From positions 1 to 64,000 of the forward strand of contig JAHJKP010000026.1 in NCBI GenBank assembly GCA_018821985.1: 64,000 nt of DNA, given 5' to 3'. This document shows, piece by piece, positions 42,890 to 52,996 of this stretch (within the stretch, counting starts at the first letter, position 1; every line of letters starts with the position of its first letter). Under the pieces are notes generated by a model, which saw nothing but the letters and a program-made list of their open reading frames with translations, did no database searches and had not been told where the DNA came from. A program made the position numbers and the translations under genes. The DNA comes from Pseudomonadota bacterium (GTDB lineage Bacteria; Desulfobacterota; Desulfobulbia; Desulfobulbales; Desulfocapsaceae).

Positions 42890-43981
42890 TTATCCCATCC
42901 ACCCCTTGAGGGTTATCTTCTTTTCTGCAAAAATATTCAGGCACGCTTTGACAACGTCGGCATCATAAAGGATATCTTTGTTATTGGAAATTTCCTCGAG
43001 GGCCAAGTCAATGCCAGGGGCTGGCCGGTACGGACGGTGCGAAGACATGGCTTCCACAACATCAGCCACAGCTATAATTCGTGCCTCTAAAAGAATATCT
43101 TCGCCCGGCAATCCAACAGGGTAGCCTTTGCCATTCATCCTTTCATGGTGCTGATACACGATTTCTGCAATGGGCCAGGGAAAGGAAATATCCTTGAGAA
43201 TATCAAATCCAACCTGGGGATGGACATGAATCAACTCCCTTTCTATATTAGTCAGCCTTCCTGGTCTGTTTAAGATCTCCGCAGGGACATATATTTTACC
43301 CAGGTCATGAATTGCCCCGGCCAGGCGAATTCCTTCTGTCTGATCAGGAGAAAGATTCATCTCTTTGGCAATAGCGCAAGACAGTTCAGCGACTCGGGTT
43401 TGATGACCCGCAGTATAAGGATCCCTTGTTTCAACAGTGAGTGCAATGGCAGAAATAGTCCCTTCCAGGGCTTCTTTCAGTTGGAATTCTTTTTGCTTGA
43501 TTTTCCGAGTTCTTTGTTCGACCTTCTTTTCAAGGTTCTTGTTGAGTTCAATCAGTTCCTCATTTTGTCTTTTTGTGAGTTCTGTAAGCCTGTTATTTTC
43601 TACTATCAAAAAGTGTTGTTTGATCGCCTCGTTGATTGCTGATTTTAAGTCATCATCCCCACATGGCTTCCTGATAAAATGAAATATTTTACCTTTGTTA
43701 ATCGCTGATAATACTGAGTCGATTTCAGCATCACCAGATAACATCATTCTGACAGTATTGGGATATTGAATCCGTACTTTTTCCAGAAATTCTGAACCAG
43801 TCATCACCGGCATCCGCTGATCTGCGACAACCACGGCAACCTCTCTTGTGGCCATTCCTGCCAAGGCTTTTAGCGGATCCTCGAATGTTGCAACCTGGTA
43901 GTGTTCATGCCTGGTGATCCGGAGAATAGCTTGAAGGATGTTTGGCTCATCATCAATGAAAAAAACAATCGGTCTTGTCAT
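42890..43981 (-). CDS. Response regulator with HD-GYP domain (c-di-GMP phosphodiesterase)
   Basis: 363-residue RpfG-like protein. The receiver domain (5-120) has Asp54 in VADQRMPVMTG. A long coiled coil (about 125-180, NRLTELTKRQNEELIELNKN) links to an HD-GYP domain with all key motifs: RDPYTAGHQTRVAELS, GAIHDLGKI (HD), HVHPQVGFDIL, and HHERMNGKGYP with the signature GYP. The domain hydrolyses c-di-GMP to GMP, opposing the GGDEF proteins in the window. It is a lone minus-strand gene with no adjacent kinase. The C-terminus is a little longer than the minimal domain. Confidence 0.95.
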   Translation of the reverse strand: MTRPIVFFIDDEPNILQAILRITRHEHYQVATFEDPLKALAGMATREVAVVVADQRMPVMTGSEFLEKVRIQYPNTVRMMLSGDAEIDSVLSAINKGKIFHFIRKPCGDDDLKSAINEAIKQHFLIVENNRLTELTKRQNEELIELNKNLEKKVEQRTRKIKQKEFQLKEALEGTISAIALTVETRDPYTAGHQTRVAELSCAIAKEMNLSPDQTEGIRLAGAIHDLGKIYVPAEILNRPGRLTNIERELIHVHPQVGFDILKDISFPWPIAEIVYQHHERMNGKGYPVGLPGEDILLEARIIAVADVVEAMSSHRPYRPAPGIDLALEEISNNKDILYDADVVKACLNIFAEKKITLKGWMG

Positions 43982-44604
43982 ATCAAGAAGCGGGGCGGTC
44001 CCCGCACTCCTCTTTCAATTAACTGATTATGGCTTTATAATGGAACTCGGCAGCAAGCATTATTCCAATAATATTTGACTCTGGTTACAGAGTACAGGGT
44101 TAAGATTTAAAAATCAATTTTAACCAATTTGGTACTGGTCATATTAATACCTTACTTCTGTTTCCTCTAAATTTTGGCCCATATTCTATGGGATGCCAAT
44201 CTGCTCGCTCGGAGTGAAATTCTGTCAGGAAGAAACTCTTCTTTCTACTTAACTACCATTTCTTTGACCTTGCCACTGGCATCTTTTTAATTCTTTCCCC
44301 AAAATTCCTATTAAAAATATTTCACCTGTGATTGAATGAATCAACATTCGTTTTTATGACGATGAGGGGAATTAGGAACTATGACTAAGATTGAAGAGAC
44401 AAACGATAAATAAGGTTTTCAAAACTTCAAACGAACGCATAACAATGCTACTGCACCTGACCGCAAGGACATCGGCGGCGATACGCGGCAACTTTTTCAG
44501 TGAGGCAGTGAGTTGCGGGGTTGCTGTCATACTTGCCACCAGGCAATCTAGACGGTTACCCGGCAGGAACTTTTTTTACTCTCACTTTGCAGGAGGACTG
44601 TCCC
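43982..44604. other. Intergenic region between divergent signalling genes
   Basis: 620 bases between the HD-GYP regulator (minus) and the PAS kinase (plus). It is AT-rich to about 44350. A ten-codon reading from ATG 44381 (MTKIEETNDK) follows GGGGAATTAGGAACT and could be a leader peptide. An open frame of 74 codons (44391-44615) overlaps the kinase start, but its composition is not protein-like. No further gene was seen. Confidence 0.4.
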
Positions 44605-46101
44605 TTGTCATTTAAGTCGTTTCCCGAGACTGATAGCGCCGAAGAAGAACAGAGCAGGCTTGCCGAACTGCAGCTGGCCAGGTTCTCGTTGGAAAATGCC
44701 GGTGACACTATTTTCTGGATAGGTAGGGATGCCCGTCTGTTCTACGTCAACCAGGCCGCCTGCCGTTCGCTTGGCTACAGTCGTAAAGAGCTGCTGTCCA
44801 TGACGGTCCATGATATCGATGCCCTGCTCCCTCCGGAAAAATGGCTGGATCACTGGCAGCAGATGAAGTTGATCGGGGGGCGGACTATCGAGAGCGTCCA
44901 TCGGTCCAAGGACGGTAAGACCTTCCCGGTGGAGATCAGCGTCAACTATCTTGAATTCGAGGGCACCGAATTCCATTGCTCCATTGTGCGCGATATTTCA
45001 GACCGCAAAAAAGCTGAGACGCAACTGAGGGAAAGCGAGGAGCGCTTTCAGCTCACCCTGGATGCTACCTCTGACGGCATGTGGGACCGCGATCTGGTGA
45101 ACGACACCGTTTACTACGGTACCAACTGGGCATCCTCACTGGGCTATGACAAGGAGGACCTAAAGGCAAACCGGATCAACTGGCCGGAACTTCTCCATCC
45201 TGATGACCGTGAGCAGGCCATAGCCGCGGTTAATGCGCATTTAGAGGGAAGAACTCCGGTATATGGAGCCGAGTTTCGGTTGCTGTGTAAAAACGGTGTC
45301 TGGCTGTGGATTCAGGCTAGAGGAAAGGTGGTGAGTTGGGATGAGCAGGGCCTGCCGGTGCGCTTTGTCGGCACCCATACTGACATAACGGACCGCAAGT
45401 CGGCCGAGGAAGAACTGAATATGAGATCGGAAGAGATCAAGATGTTCGCCTATTCCGTGGCACACGATCTGAAAAGCCCGGCTGTATCCCTCCACGGTCT
45501 TGCCGACCGTCTACGGAAAAAGGGCCGCGAATTCAGCGAAGACAAATGTGATCTCTACTACAGCCGCCTGCTTGGCTCGGCTGAGCAGATTGTCGCCCTG
45601 GTGGATAAGATCAATATCTTTATCGCTGCCAAGGAGCAACTGCTCTGTTTGGAGAATGTTTCCCTGGCTGAGGTTTTGCAGTTGATCCGGGAAGAATTCA
45701 ACACCCGGCTTGAACTCGGTGGCATCCGCCTGCAGGTGCCACCAAGGCCGCCGTTTCTGCAGGCGGATCGACTGGCCATGGTCAGGGTCTTGCGTAACCT
45801 GATTGACAACGCCATCAAGTATGGCGGCGACAAACTCAGCGAAATTACGATTTCTTGCCGGGAGGACGAAACCACTCACTTCGTTTCGGTGCGGGACGAC
45901 GGTGTTGGCCTGAGAAAAGAAGAGTCGAGAGGTCTGTTCGGTGCCTTTAAGAGAAAGAAGACCTCCTTCGGCATTTGTGGCACCGGCCTGGGGCTAGCCA
46001 TTGTCAAGGAGATCATCGAGCAGCACGGCGGCGAGGTCTGGACCGAACACGACTCCAGGTCGGGGATTGCTTTCTGTTTTTCCGTCCCGAAGGCTTTCTG
46101 A
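44605..46101 (+). CDS. PAS-PAS sensor histidine kinase (cytoplasmic)
   Basis: 498 residues with a TTG start at 44605, chosen because AGGAGG sits exactly eight bases upstream; an earlier TTG (44521) has no such site. Two PAS domains follow (LENAGDTIFWIGRDARLFYV; LDATSDGMWDRDLVNDTVYY with a PAC block WIQARGKVVSWDE). The HisKA region has His in YSVAHDLKSPAVSLHGL, and the HATPase has NLIDNAIKYGG, RDDGVGL and CGTGLGLAIV. No transmembrane segment is seen, so it senses a cytoplasmic signal. It has no receiver partner next to it. The ATPase lid and N box are intact, so activity is expected. Confidence 0.93.
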   Translation: MSFKSFPETDSAEEEQSRLAELQLARFSLENAGDTIFWIGRDARLFYVNQAACRSLGYSRKELLSMTVHDIDALLPPEKWLDHWQQMKLIGGRTIESVHRSKDGKTFPVEISVNYLEFEGTEFHCSIVRDISDRKKAETQLRESEERFQLTLDATSDGMWDRDLVNDTVYYGTNWASSLGYDKEDLKANRINWPELLHPDDREQAIAAVNAHLEGRTPVYGAEFRLLCKNGVWLWIQARGKVVSWDEQGLPVRFVGTHTDITDRKSAEEELNMRSEEIKMFAYSVAHDLKSPAVSLHGLADRLRKKGREFSEDKCDLYYSRLLGSAEQIVALVDKINIFIAAKEQLLCLENVSLAEVLQLIREEFNTRLELGGIRLQVPPRPPFLQADRLAMVRVLRNLIDNAIKYGGDKLSEITISCREDETTHFVSVRDDGVGLRKEESRGLFGAFKRKKTSFGICGTGLGLAIVKEIIEQHGGEVWTEHDSRSGIAFCFSVPKAF

Positions 46102-46446
46102 GGTACCTTGAATCAAGGGGGCTTTAAAATCGAGATCGGACCACGCTAACTGGCCAAAATTATAAGATTTCGCTTGTGAAAATGGCTCGTTTCTGGCCCT
46201 ATCACGCTGTGGTGGGGTCACGACAGGCATTTGTCAGATCACGTCTAAACTTCTACAATTCAGCAGAGCAGAAAGGGGCGTTGTCGTTCCCAAAATAGTT
46301 CGGTGGCTGACGGGTGATGTGAACGCTAATATTGCCACACCGAACATCTGATTTTATCCAACTGCCCTCGGGTCCCCCTTACTACTGAGTATACGTAACA
46401 AAATAAAAACCGAAGATATGGTATAGCCCAGAATAGTTGAAAATCT
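46102..46446. other. Intergenic region between convergent genes
   Basis: 345 bases after the PAS kinase gene and before the end of the PRPP synthetase-like gene. It contains an 8-base inverted repeat, GTTCGGTG (46298-46305) and CACCGAAC (46338-46345), 32 bases apart, with a nearly matching GGC/GCC next to the arms. No gene was recognised. The repeat could be a remnant of a mobile element or a recombination site. Confidence 0.45.
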
Positions 46447-47373
46447 TTATCTGGACAGTCCTGATTTGATCTTCAGATGTCTTCTGAAGATATCGGCTAG
46501 CAGCGGGGCCACCGAATAGACATCAAGTAAGTCATCACTCCGGACCCCGGGAACGCTATCAGAACCAATGACCCTGGAGATGGGACTGCTCTTAAAACGT
46601 TCGCGGGCATTCCCCGCCATAACCAGATGGGTGGCCATGACCGCCACCTGCACAGCACCAGCCTCCAGGCAACGCTGGGCTGTCTGGATGATGGAGCCAC
46701 CGGTGCGGATCATGTCATCACAGACAATAACCGTCTTCCCCTTGACCACACTGGAAATCTGGCCAATAATGGTCTTGTCGGTATCGTAACGATCCTTGTC
46801 GGCCGCAGTATGCGGACAGCCCAGCAAACTGGCCAACCTGGCGATCCTCTTGGAAAATCCATAGTCAGGAGAGACCAGGACATAATCGGTCAGGCCGCTG
46901 GAGCTGATTTTCTGTATTACCAATTCGTCGGTCCACACATGTTCAGTCCGGATCTCGCCGGCATGGGCATGGAGCACCGCCTCGGAGTGCAGATCGACAA
47001 AGGCCACAAAATTGGGCCTGGCCCTGAAGATCTGCCGGGTTCTGGTCACCCCTTTCGGGATCTCATAGGAGTTTGGTTTGGCCCGCTCCATGGTGGAATA
47101 GCCCAGATAGGGAATGGCCACATTGATGGTGGCGGCATTCCAGTATCTGCCCCCCTGGATCAGATCCAGCAGCTCCTGATGCGAGCTATCCGTATGGGTG
47201 GCACCAATGATAATCAGATTCATCCCTGCCACATCTGCAGGAAAGGCATGATAGGTTTCGCCATCGGCAAAACGCTTGCGGATCATCTCGGAGAAGGGCA
47301 GCCCCAACTCCGCCGCCACCTTCCGGCCCAGCTCCGTTGAGGCCTCATTGGCCACCACCATACATTCCTGCAT
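46447..47373 (-). CDS. Ribose-phosphate pyrophosphokinase-like protein (divergent PRPP synthetase)
   Basis: 308 residues of PRPP synthetase fold. The PRPP loop reads VIVCDDMIRTGGSIIQTA, against the canonical VVDDMIDTGGT. The ADGETYHAF block replaces the usual SDGEIxV, and the ATP-site loop GYSTMERAKPNSYE replaces the canonical GYARQDR-type loop. The regulatory flexible loop also differs. So it is a PRPP synthetase-like enzyme but not the canonical housekeeping type; another copy elsewhere in the genome is likely. It lies seven bases after leuB on the minus strand and is probably co-transcribed. Activity is inferred. Confidence 0.8.
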   Translation of the reverse strand: MQECMVVANEASTELGRKVAAELGLPFSEMIRKRFADGETYHAFPADVAGMNLIIIGATHTDSSHQELLDLIQGGRYWNAATINVAIPYLGYSTMERAKPNSYEIPKGVTRTRQIFRARPNFVAFVDLHSEAVLHAHAGEIRTEHVWTDELVIQKISSSGLTDYVLVSPDYGFSKRIARLASLLGCPHTAADKDRYDTDKTIIGQISSVVKGKTVIVCDDMIRTGGSIIQTAQRCLEAGAVQVAVMATHLVMAGNARERFKSSPISRVIGSDSVPGVRSDDLLDVYSVAPLLADIFRRHLKIKSGLSR

Positions 47374-47380
47374 CAGTATC

Positions 47381-48565
<1,185 letters not shown>

Positions 48566-48720
48566 TTATCAACTGAAATCCATTCTCTTCCAGCAGCCTC
48601 ATCTTGTCTTAATCATTATTTTTCATAAAACCATTGACTTTTTCGCCTCAATAAAGGAATAGCACTGGGAATTATTCCCTCAATAAAAAAAACTCCATCA
48701 GCAGGCTCTGCCCAAGATTC

Positions 48721-49953
48721 ATGAACATCAAGAAGAACACCCTTTTTATCAGCCTCCTGTGGACGCTGCTCATTGCCGCCTCCTGTACCTGGAATTACAC
48801 ACAAGCACAGAAAGCCCAAGAGCAACTTGCTCTGCAGACGGCAAGAAGTATTTTTAACCATATTATCATCACCCGCCGCTGGAATGCCCAGCACGGGGGC
48901 GTATATGTCCCGGTCACCAAAACAACTATCCCGAATCCTTATCTAGAGGTGCCCATGCGGGAGATTCAAATCAACGACTCCCTGACCCTGACCAAGATAA
49001 ATCCGGCCTTCATGACCAGACAGATTGCAGAAGCTGCCAGGGCCCAGGCAGGTATACAGTTTCACATCACCAGTCTCCACCCCCTTCGTCCAGAAAACAA
49101 GGCCACGGAACAAGAAGAGGTTCTTTTGAAAGAATTTGAAAAAGGCGTCAAGGAGGCGGGACTTTTCATTGAACATGATAAAAAAACGTCATTCTTTTAC
49201 ATGGCCCCTCTCAAAACAGAAAAGGCCTGCCTGCCATGCCATGAAAAACAGGGATATAAAGAAGGTGACATACGGGGGGGGATCAGTGTGACCCTGCCCT
49301 TTACGCAAGACAACTCCTTGGGTTCTCTCCTCCTGGCCCATATAGGCATAGCACTAACGGGCCTGTTTGGCATCTTTATTGCCGGGCTTCGTTTAGACCG
49401 GGCCTATTCGATCATCCAAAGACAGGCCGCCTTTGATTCCCTGACCGGGATTTCCAATCGTCACCGCTTCTCGGAACTTATCGTAACAGAATTCGAACGT
49501 AGCAACAGAGTGAAAGGGCCACTCTCCGTCATCATGTGCGACATAGATCACTTCAAGAGATACAATGACACCTACGGCCATACCAGTGGCGACAAATGCC
49601 TGCGACAAGTTGCCCAAGAGATCAAAAAGTCACTAACCCGACCCGGGGACTTCTGCGCCCGATACGGAGGGGAAGAATTCGTGGTCATCCTGCCAGATAC
49701 TTCCCACAAGGGAGCCTTACATGTTGCCGAAAAAATCCGGCTGAATATCATCAAGCTCCAGATTCTCCATGAGAAGTCACCTCCTTTATCAGTCGTCAGT
49801 CTCAGCCTGGGAGTGGCAACATCCACAGACCAGCCCCTGATTTCCCATGAAGACCTCCTCAAAAATGCTGACTCGGCCCTCTATCAAGCCAAGGCAAATG
49901 GCCGCAACCGGTTGGAATCGTACAGCAATATGGAAAACAACCCAAAGTCATAA
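48721..49953 (+). CDS. Heme c-binding DUF3365 (Tll0287-like) sensor with GGDEF domain
   Basis: 410 residues. An N-terminal membrane anchor (LFISLLWTLLIAASCTWNY) precedes a periplasmic DUF3365 sensor of about 175 residues. It contains RRWNAQHGGVYVPV and NPYLEVPMREI, typical of the family, and CLPCHEKQGYKEGDIRGGIS with the CXXCH heme-c site. A second helix (LLLAHIGIALTGLFGIFIAGL) leads to a cytoplasmic GGDEF domain (DSLTGISNRHRF, RYGGEEF) with inhibitory site RPGD. It should couple periplasmic redox state or a heme ligand such as O2 or NO to c-di-GMP synthesis. The coupling is inferred from domain architecture. Stands alone on the plus strand. Confidence 0.92.
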   Translation: MNIKKNTLFISLLWTLLIAASCTWNYTQAQKAQEQLALQTARSIFNHIIITRRWNAQHGGVYVPVTKTTIPNPYLEVPMREIQINDSLTLTKINPAFMTRQIAEAARAQAGIQFHITSLHPLRPENKATEQEEVLLKEFEKGVKEAGLFIEHDKKTSFFYMAPLKTEKACLPCHEKQGYKEGDIRGGISVTLPFTQDNSLGSLLLAHIGIALTGLFGIFIAGLRLDRAYSIIQRQAAFDSLTGISNRHRFSELIVTEFERSNRVKGPLSVIMCDIDHFKRYNDTYGHTSGDKCLRQVAQEIKKSLTRPGDFCARYGGEEFVVILPDTSHKGALHVAEKIRLNIIKLQILHEKSPPLSVVSLSLGVATSTDQPLISHEDLLKNADSALYQAKANGRNRLESYSNMENNPKS

Positions 49954-50289
49954 GGACAGAATAGGATCTGGTCCAGTAACGGCCATACGCCTCATTATCC
50001 GGTTTCCAGCTGCTGTTTTCCCCAACCAGCAATTCAGCCATCCCCCCAGAGTTAGGTCATATTTTTTGTCCTGACATTAAAAAAATCCAGATCAATAGTA
50101 GCTCAATATTGATCAGCTAACGACAGATAATAGTCTGGAGCTTCAGAGAATATGAAATTCCTGTTTGCAAAATTGGTTTGACAGAACAATAGAAAATGAA
50201 GATATATAGAAACATACTTTGATTGAAATTAAGTATACATCCAACAATATTTTCTTTTACATGAACCACCTGCAGCGGAAGGTAACAAG
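49954..50289. other. Intergenic region with the putative promoter of the YXW-type gene
   Basis: 336 bases. From about 50075 it is AT-rich and holds the promoter candidate at 50178-50208. No other feature was recognised. Confidence 0.45.
50178..50208 (+). promoter_or_regulatory. Putative sigma-70 promoter for the secreted basic protein gene
   Basis: A perfect TTGACA (50178-50183) is followed after 19 bases by TATATA (50203-50208). The long spacer weakens the call. The gene starts at 50290, giving a 5' leader of about 75 bases. Confidence 0.4.
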
Positions 50290-50841
50290 ATGATAAAAAA
50301 ATATTTCATGATACACTTCATGCTCACGGCACTGGCAATCCCCCTGGCACTGTGCATAGCACCCGAGAGTCATGCCGGAGATATCGGAGTCAACATTCAT
50401 TTTGGGGTCCCCCTTCCACTAGTCATTGCCCCGCGACCTGTTTATCGCCGACCAGTGCCGATCTTCTACTTCAACGAAAGCCCAGAGTTTATCTACTCGC
50501 CGTTCCTGAGCTTTTCTGTGGCAATTGGCTCGCCCTACGATCTCTTCTACGACAACAACGCTTACTACATCTTCCACCAGGGTTACTGGCACAGATCCTC
50601 CCACCTTGATGGTCCATGGCGCATTGTCGACTACCGTTCTCTACCGCCGGCATTTCACCGACACAAAATTGAACAGATCAGAAGGTATCGTGACAGAGAA
50701 TATGATGTCTATCGCCAGCATCGGCGAGATTCTCCAGACAAACGGTATTCTCCCCGCTACAACAGAGACTACAGAGAGAGAAATCACAGAGATTATCGGG
50801 AAGAGAGAAGGCCTCGTGAACACGGGAGACACCACCACTGA
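50290..50841 (+). CDS. Secreted Tyr/Arg/His-rich protein with YYxxxxGxW..GPW motif
   Basis: 183 residues. Signal peptide (FMLTALAIPLALCIAPESHAG). The middle holds NNAYYIFHQGYWHRSSHLDGPWRIVD, a motif seen in small secreted proteins of unknown role; the C-terminal 60 residues are strongly basic and aromatic (YRDREYDVYRQHRRD, YRERNHRDYREERRPREHG, ending HHH). Basic, disordered tails like this could bind polyanions or metals. GGAAGG lies about nine bases upstream of the ATG. It lies just upstream of the rsmG end (convergent). I recognise the motif but no function. Confidence 0.75.
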   Translation: MIKKYFMIHFMLTALAIPLALCIAPESHAGDIGVNIHFGVPLPLVIAPRPVYRRPVPIFYFNESPEFIYSPFLSFSVAIGSPYDLFYDNNAYYIFHQGYWHRSSHLDGPWRIVDYRSLPPAFHRHKIEQIRRYRDREYDVYRQHRRDSPDKRYSPRYNRDYRERNHRDYREERRPREHGRHHH

Positions 50842-50880
50842 TCAGCAGAAGCAGGAGCGATCAGCACAAATCTTCTAACA

Positions 50881-51549
50881 TCACCTGGCAAAAGTCAGTA
50901 AAACGCGTCTGGCGTGAGAGTTAGGAAGTTCCCGTTCAAGGGTCGAGGTATGGTGGAGCAAAATGGCAGGAGAGAGTTTCTGCATGGCCTGTAACTCCTC
51001 CTGCCATCTCGGCCCTTTCATGCAGATCACCGTTGTCCCCTCACCGCACAAACGACTGACCATCCTTAAGAATTCACCGATATCGGTGACCGCCCGACTG
51101 GTGATATGGGTAAAGAGAGCATTGGACGGCAGAAGGATCTCGTCCTCCACCCGGCCGGCCAGCGCCTCCACCCCGCTGAGCTTCAATGTCCTGATTATAT
51201 GACGGAGAAAGGACACCCGTTTCAGGCGAGGTTCCAGCAGGGTCACGGTCAGATCAGGCCGAGCCGCTTTGCAGACAAGTCCGGGAAAACCCGCCCCGCT
51301 TCCCACATCCAGCAGATGAAGAGCGGGACCATCCAGGAGGGGGAGCAGGGTCAGAGAATCCAGGAAATGGTTCTCCAGGATCTCCGCCTCCCCAGTTCCT
51401 TTGGCTATCAGATTGATCTTCCTGCTCCAGCGCGTAAGTTCAGTGAAATAAAGAAACAACCGCTCCACCGCCTCAGCATCCAGCCCAATACCCAGAGCAG
51501 TGCAGCCCTGCTGCAGCTGTTCCCGAAAATCAAACGCTTTTACTGTCAC
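50881..51549 (-). CDS. rsmG: 16S rRNA (guanine527-N7)-methyltransferase RsmG
   Basis: About 222 residues; methylates G527 of 16S rRNA using SAM. Motif I LLDVGSGAGFPGL is intact, along with NLIAKGTGEAEILENHFLDSL, RVSFLRHIIRTL, HITSRAVTDI and CMKGPRWQEEL. The GTG at 51549 is chosen: it follows AAGGG in the hisD end and matches the expected family length, while the longer frame overlaps hisD. It is the last gene of a minus-strand run, eight bases after hisD. Mutations in this gene are known to cause low-level streptomycin resistance in other bacteria. Confidence 0.93.
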   Translation of the reverse strand: MTVKAFDFREQLQQGCTALGIGLDAEAVERLFLYFTELTRWSRKINLIAKGTGEAEILENHFLDSLTLLPLLDGPALHLLDVGSGAGFPGLVCKAARPDLTVTLLEPRLKRVSFLRHIIRTLKLSGVEALAGRVEDEILLPSNALFTHITSRAVTDIGEFLRMVSRLCGEGTTVICMKGPRWQEELQAMQKLSPAILLHHTSTLERELPNSHARRVLLTFAR

Positions 51550-51556
51550 CTTTGCT

Positions 51557-52870
51557 CTACCCTTTTCCCTGCAAGCGCTCTGTGACAGAGGCGGCATGGG
51601 CGGTCAGACCTTCGAGGGTGGCCAGCAGCCGGATATGGTCCGCATCTTCTGCCAGGGCCTGCTCCGAATAACTGATGATGGAGCTCTTCTTCAGAAAGGT
51701 CTCAACGCCCAGGGCTGAAGAGAAACGGGCCGTCCCCATGGTGGGCAGGACATGGTTGGGACCGGCCAGATAGTCACCCGCGGCCTCCGGGGTATGATGA
51801 CCCAGAAAGATGGCCCCGGCGTGCCGGATCTGCGGCAGCATAGCCCAAGGATCGCTGATCATCAGCTCCAGGTGTTCAACGGCAATATCATTGGCCAGCT
51901 CTATGGCCGCATCCAGACTATCGGCAATGAGGATCACCCCGCGATCATCCAGGGATTTGCGGGCAATCTCCTGCCGCGACAGCTTTGCCAGCTGCCGTTC
52001 CAGTTCAATCAGGATCTCGCCGGCCAGCGCCTCTTCCGTGGTCACCACCATGGCCAGGGCCATGGGATCATGTTCCGCCTGGGCCAGCATATCCGCCGCC
52101 ACATGATTCGCCCTGGCACTCGCATCGGCCACAATCAGCACCTCAGAAGGTCCGGCAATCATGTCAATACGCACCCGGCCGGATACCTGTGCCTTGGCCT
52201 CGGTGACAAACTGGTTTCCCGGCCCGACAATGACATCAACCGCCGGAATGGTCTCGGTACCATAGGCCAGGGCCGCAATCCCCCAGGCCGATCCCGCCTT
52301 GAAGATCTCGGTAATCCCGATCTCCTGGGCCGCCACCAGAAGGTGCGGACTGATTTTACCCTCACGATTGGGCGGAGTAAGCATTATCCTCCGGCCGACC
52401 CCGGCAATCCCTGCCGGGATGCCGTTCATCAGCACCGAGGAGACCAAGGGCGTCGAGCCACCCTGACCTCCAGGCACATAGAGTCCTGCCGCATCCACAG
52501 GGCGGACTAGTCGGCCGACAATGGTCCCATTCTCCCTGGTCTGCATCCATGAGTCTTCCATCTCCCGTTCATGAAAGCTCTGCACCCGTTCAATGGCCAG
52601 GGCCAGGGTCTCAAGAAAGGGTTCATCCACCAGATCATAGGCCTCAAGCATCTCGGCCAGGGAGACCTGCATACCCTTAAGTTCAAGATCCGGCGCGTCA
52701 AATTTTCTGGTATATTCCAGTACTGCCGCATCACCTTGCTGCCGCACTGCGGCCAGGATCTCGGCGACTACGGCCCGACAGGAATCATCCGCGGGCTGAA
52801 AACGATGAAGAAGGGAGGCAACAACCCGCTCTCCTTCCTCGGTATTGATTTTCACTGGTTTGATAGACAT
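51557..52870 (-). CDS. hisD: Histidinol dehydrogenase HisD
   Basis: Catalyses the last two oxidations of histidine synthesis, histidinol to histidine with two NAD+. 437 residues from ATG 52870 (MSIKPVKI); a GTG three codons earlier is possible. Characteristic blocks: [63 protein letters not shown] (zinc/substrate Glu-His) and [34 protein letters not shown]. All are intact. It lies after ubiE on the minus strand; hisB is several genes upstream, so his genes are scattered. Confidence 0.97.
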   Translation of the reverse strand: MSIKPVKINTEEGERVVASLLHRFQPADDSCRAVVAEILAAVRQQGDAAVLEYTRKFDAPDLELKGMQVSLAEMLEAYDLVDEPFLETLALAIERVQSFHEREMEDSWMQTRENGTIVGRLVRPVDAAGLYVPGGQGGSTPLVSSVLMNGIPAGIAGVGRRIMLTPPNREGKISPHLLVAAQEIGITEIFKAGSAWGIAALAYGTETIPAVDVIVGPGNQFVTEAKAQVSGRVRIDMIAGPSEVLIVADASARANHVAADMLAQAEHDPMALAMVVTTEEALAGEILIELERQLAKLSRQEIARKSLDDRGVILIADSLDAAIELANDIAVEHLELMISDPWAMLPQIRHAGAIFLGHHTPEAAGDYLAGPNHVLPTMGTARFSSALGVETFLKKSSIISYSEQALAEDADHIRLLATLEGLTAHAASVTERLQGKG

Positions 52871-52996
52871 GATCTCCACTTCCCCTCAAATTATTTTCAA
52901 AATCAGGTCGTTTCCCTCAAGGGAGCAACAACCGCATTACGATTACTCTGCAGCGACCTTCGCAGGTGGATAGTCTGCACTCTTTGAGACTGCCAG

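Noticed and set aside
44391-44615. 74-codon open frame upstream of the PAS kinase
   Set aside because: Overlaps the kinase start, lacks a ribosome-binding site and shows no protein-like pattern.
51752-52510. 252-codon plus-strand open frame opposite hisD
   Set aside because: Antisense shadow of a complete hisD; no homology features and biased composition.
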